DNA from: Deltaproteobacteria bacterium
Lineage (GTDB): Bacteria > Desulfobacterota > Desulfomonilia > UBA1062
Length of the DNA stretch: 8,270 nucleotides
NCBI GenBank assembly: GCA_016934135.1
Contig: JAFGTK010000240.1
Coordinates: 1 to 8,270, forward strand
Direction of reading: 5' to 3'
Positions 6,450 to 8,270 of this stretch are shown here, in pieces; positions within the stretch are counted from its first letter, which is position 1, and every line of letters starts with the position of its first letter. A model generated the notes under the pieces. That model was not told the origin of the DNA. It saw only the letters and a list, made by a program, of their open reading frames with translations, and did not search any database. A program made the position numbers and the translations under genes.

Positions 6450-7223
6450 TCATATTCCGTTAATTACGCTATGATTATCCCCATAGTCTACCCCTATCAG
6501 GTAGAGACCATGCGGCGGCGCCGTGGGCCCTGCACAGGATCTGTCCCTGCCATCCAGTATTCTTCCCATGTCATCAGCCGGGAGTTTACCCTTTCCAATC
6601 ATAAGCATCGTACCTACGATGTTCCTTACCATATGCCGCAGGAAGCCGCTACCCTGGATATAGAAGAAGATACTGGGTCCTCGGGAAAAGATCTCTGCAG
6701 AGAAGATCTTTCTCTGTGTGGTCTTTACCGAAGAACCTGTCCCCATAAAGGCTGAAAAATCATGCTCCCCCAAAATATAAGCGGTGGACATCTTCATAGC
6801 CGAAATATCAAGCCATCCGTCAACGTGCAAGGCATATCTTGCGATAAAGGGACTGGGGACAGGGGATGTGTCAATAATATATACATATTTTTTTGATTTC
6901 GCCATAAACCGCGCATGAAAATTCTCAGGTGCCTCCTCAACAGATATGATGGAGATTTCACCGTGCAGGGCAGCGTTCAATGCACGTAAAAGGCCCTGAA
7001 CCGGGATCCTTGAATCCGTGTGCACATTCACTACCTGACCGAGGGCGTGAACGCCTGTATCCGTGCGGCCCGACGCAATGGTACGTGCCTTGTGTCCAAA
7101 CAGTTTTCCCAGGGCATCCTCCAACGTTGACTGTACGGTTCTGCCCTCTGACTGAGTCTGCCATCCGAGGAATCCCGTACCGTCATATGCAAGGGTGATC
7201 TTGAGATTTCTTGTGTTAGGCAT
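6450..7223 (-). CDS. truA: tRNA pseudouridine(38-40) synthase
   Basis: Converts uridines 38, 39 and 40 in the anticodon arm of many tRNAs to pseudouridine; no cofactor is needed. From the chosen start it is 257 residues, normal for TruA. Landmarks are LAYDGTGFLGWQ at about 11-22, SGRTDTGVHALGQV (about 51-64) with the catalytic Asp55, FSAFMGTGSSVKTTQR at about 156-171, FLRHMVRNIVGTML (about 194-207) in the RNA-binding face, and AGPTAPPHGLYL at about 231-242. An in-frame ATG at 7274 would add a hydrophobic 17-residue N-terminus foreign to TruA and overlapping the divergent plus-strand start. Neither ATG has a good Shine-Dalgarno. An A-rich, possibly nearly leaderless start at 7223 is preferred. 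It heads the minus-strand run truA-rfbABD-lepB-pyrRBC. Confidence 0.95.
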   Translation of the reverse strand: MPNTRNLKITLAYDGTGFLGWQTQSEGRTVQSTLEDALGKLFGHKARTIASGRTDTGVHALGQVVNVHTDSRIPVQGLLRALNAALHGEISIISVEEAPENFHARFMAKSKKYVYIIDTSPVPSPFIARYALHVDGWLDISAMKMSTAYILGEHDFSAFMGTGSSVKTTQRKIFSAEIFSRGPSIFFYIQGSGFLRHMVRNIVGTMLMIGKGKLPADDMGRILDGRDRSCAGPTAPPHGLYLIGVDYGDNHSVINGI

Positions 7224-7235
7224 TGTTTTTGCATT

Positions 7236-7264
7236 TACATAAACAAAAACAATAAACGAGGCAA
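7236..7264 (-). promoter_or_regulatory. Possible truA promoter (weak)
   Basis: On the minus strand TTGCCT (7259-7264) and TATGTA (7236-7241) are separated by 17 nt, a sigma-70-like spacing with moderate hexamer matches. Transcription from it would start within about 5-6 nt of the truA ATG at 7223. That agrees with the absence of a ribosome site there. It lies in the 49 bp between two divergent starts. Inferred from pattern only. Confidence 0.3.
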
Positions 7265-7267
7265 GGA
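7263..7267 (+). promoter_or_regulatory. Ribosome binding site of the PilZ-like gene
   Basis: AAGGA, preceded by GAGG at 7258-7261, lies 5 nt ahead of the ATG at 7273. This is one reason to take the plus-strand frame as the real gene here, rather than the overlapping minus-strand frames. Confidence 0.65.
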
Positions 7268-7272
7268 TAATC

Positions 7273-7629
7273 ATGATATCGTTTGATTTGAGGAATTTTC
7301 AACGTAGATATCAACAGATAAATATCACCTGCAATTTTGATGACCTTGAAGTTACGGGAACAACGAAATACCTTACACCTACAGGCCTGTGCCTTCAGGT
7401 TCCTACTACAAGGATAAAAATGTGCCTGCTGGACATGCTGAACAAGGATGTACTCCTTGATATCAAAACTGTAACCATAAACGGATCCATCGGGTGGTAT
7501 ACCATTGAGGACGACCAATACTGCATCGGCATCAGCATACATAAACGACATATTACGGCATGGAAAAGGCTGCGCTCAGAGAGCACCGATGTTGTAATCA
7601 ATACCGGGATGAACCACGCACAGATTTGA
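7273..7629 (+). CDS. Small PilZ-like domain protein with degenerate c-di-GMP motif
   Basis: A 118-residue soluble protein with no signal peptide or membrane segment. Its layout matches a stand-alone PilZ domain: an N-terminal RxxxR (Arg7-Asn-Phe-Gln-Arg11), then beta-rich INITCNF...VTGTTKYLTPTGLCLQVP, where YLTPTG (33-38) sits at the (D/N)xSxxG position. It continues with the typical second half GSIGWYTIEDDQYCIGISI (71-89). PilZ proteins bind the second messenger cyclic di-GMP and adjust motility, exopolysaccharide or transcription. Here the Asp/Asn is replaced by Tyr33 and the Ser by Thr35, so binding may be lost or altered. The gene is the only complete plus-strand one in the window. It has a good ribosome site, starts at a TCATGA shared with an unused truA frame, and ends 2 bp before the M16 gene. 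Assignment is by pattern, without a database search; an uncharacterised beta-barrel protein is the alternative. Confidence 0.6.
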   Translation: MISFDLRNFQRRYQQINITCNFDDLEVTGTTKYLTPTGLCLQVPTTRIKMCLLDMLNKDVLLDIKTVTINGSIGWYTIEDDQYCIGISIHKRHITAWKRLRSESTDVVINTGMNHAQI

Positions 7630-7631
7630 TG

Positions 7632-8270
7632 TTATAGAATCGTTATCGCTTTGATGTCCTGCTCATCCATCTTCCCCAGGGAAACCAGTGTCAGATTTTC
7701 ACGGGTAAAGATATCGTTTGCAAGACAGATGATATCGTCAATGCTTACTGCCTGAATCTTCTCAAGCACTTCTTCAACGCTGACCTCACGATGATAATAA
7801 ATTTCATTTTTGGCAAGAGAAGACATCCTGCTGATAGTACTCTCTCTTGAAAGCAGAAGATTTCCCTTTATCTGAGCCTTTACATCATCAATGCTTTCAT
7901 CTTTCAGATCACCGTCCTTGAATCTTCTCATCTGCAGGCCGATAACTTCCAGTGTCTTGCGAATATTATCCGGTGTAGTGGCTGCATACATGGCAAGGAC
8001 TCCGCAATCCTGATAAGAACTGAGATACGAGTAGATGGAGTATACCAGCCCGAGCTTTTCCCTTGCTTCCTGAAAAAGCATGGAACTCATAGACCCGCCG
8101 AGCATGGTGTTGAGCAGAATATAGGTCCATCGCCTTTCATCATTCATGGCAGAGCCGATAGTGCCGAGGGTAATGTGAACCTGCTCGATATCCTTGTAAT
8201 AAACCTTTGTACATCCCCTGGGTTGAGGGGTGGTTGCATCCCCTGAGTTCAGGGCATGCGGTTTTATCCC
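7632..8270 (-). CDS. M16 family (insulinase/processing peptidase-like) protein, C-terminal part
   Basis: The frame is open to the right edge, giving the last 212 residues; the first visible methionine (8147) is internal. KDIEQVHITLG (about 27-37 of the fragment) marks the start of the second M16 domain. It is followed by LLNTMLGGSMSSMLFQEAREKLGLVYSIYSY at about 52-82, the most conserved block of that domain, and then by a helical tail. M16B proteins have two homologous halves. The zinc site (HxxEH) is in the N-terminal half, which lies outside the window, so it cannot be told whether this is an active peptidase or an inactive partner subunit. The stop is TAA 7632-7634. It faces the PilZ-like gene tail-to-tail with 2 bp between stops. 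The linker before KDIEQ contains a short imperfect repeat (8211-8255). Confidence 0.9.
   Translation of the reverse strand, partial: GIKPHALNSGDATTPQPRGCTKVYYKDIEQVHITLGTIGSAMNDERRWTYILLNTMLGGSMSSMLFQEAREKLGLVYSIYSYLSSYQDCGVLAMYAATTPDNIRKTLEVIGLQMRRFKDGDLKDESIDDVKAQIKGNLLLSRESTISRMSSLAKNEIYYHREVSVEEVLEKIQAVSIDDIICLANDIFTRENLTLVSLGKMDEQDIKAITIL
8211..8255. repeat. Two imperfect direct repeats, period 25 bp, each partly palindromic
   Basis: ATCCCCTG-GTT-AGGG occurs at 8211-8230 and again at 8236-8255. The 18 bp cores (8212-8229 and 8237-8254) match at 16 positions. Each copy is itself close to palindromic (CCCCTG...GAGGGG, CCCTGAGTTCAGGG). The period is not a multiple of three, so the two copies are read in different frames inside the M16 gene linker. 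Confidence 0.5.

Noticed and set aside
7224..7274. Hydrophobic N-terminal extension of TruA suggesting a membrane or signal segment
   Set aside because: TruA is cytosolic and its core starts shortly after the ATG at 7223. The extension overlaps a divergent control region and has no ribosome site.
7216..7551. 111-codon minus-strand frame opposite the PilZ-like gene
   Set aside because: No ribosome site or domain pattern, Cys-rich composition, and it would overlap the truA start in another frame. The plus-strand frame has both a ribosome site and a PilZ-like pattern.
8145..8147. ATG as the start of a short 171-residue M16 protein
   Set aside because: The frame continues open for 41 further codons to the window edge and encodes conserved M16 residues (KDIEQVHITLG), so this methionine is internal.
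1..8270. CRISPR arrays, tRNA or rRNA genes, insertion sequences, toxin-antitoxin or phage genes
   Set aside because: No regularly spaced repeats, cloverleaf-like sequences, transposase motifs or terminal inverted repeats were seen; the window is packed with conserved housekeeping genes.

Overview
The window is a compact stretch of bacterial chromosome, roughly half G+C, almost entirely coding, and mostly housekeeping. Protein styles and gene mix fit a free-living Gram-negative-type anaerobe or deep-branching lineage: a Bacillus-like class I dihydroorotase, a PyrR regulator, a short-form RmlA, a small single-span signal peptidase I and a PilZ-like protein. Something in the Desulfobacterota/Nitrospirota range is plausible, but the taxon is an inference that cannot be settled from this sequence.

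Layout, left to right. (1) Positions 1-210, plus strand: the C-terminal end of an FAD-dependent oxidoreductase of the L-2-hydroxyglutarate oxidase type. It runs tail-to-tail into the pyr genes with a 16 bp overlap. (2) Positions 195-7223, minus strand: a tightly packed co-directional run. In transcription order it is truA, rfbA, rfbB, rfbD, lepB, pyrR, pyrB, pyrC. The rfbB/rfbD and pyrR/pyrB junctions are 4 bp ATGA overlaps. pyrB/pyrC overlap by 11 bp, and lepB/pyrR are 10 bp apart. The only sizeable non-coding gap is 155 bp between rfbD and lepB. (3) Positions 7273-7629, plus strand: a 118-residue protein with a degenerate PilZ-type c-di-GMP domain. It is diverged from truA and ends 2 bp from the next gene. 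(4) Positions 7632-8270, minus strand: the C-terminal part of an M16 (insulinase/processing peptidase-like) protein whose N-terminal, zinc-binding half lies beyond the right edge.

How the genes work together. RfbA, RfbB and RfbD make dTDP-L-rhamnose from glucose-1-phosphate, but the epimerase RfbC is not here. PyrB and PyrC catalyse the second and third steps of de novo pyrimidine synthesis, with PyrR as the expected UMP/UTP-responsive regulator. TruA modifies tRNA anticodon arms and LepB removes signal peptides. A run of rhamnose, protein export and UMP synthesis genes could be one operon or two; the 155 bp gap is the most likely site of a second promoter or leader.

I do not see a convincing novel system, CRISPR array, insertion sequence, tRNA or rRNA. 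The points most worth a second look are the inverted PilZ-like gene wedged between truA and the peptidase, the absence of a PyrR leader next to pyrR/pyrB, and the structured gap ahead of lepB. No stretch longer than 300 bases lacks a gene.
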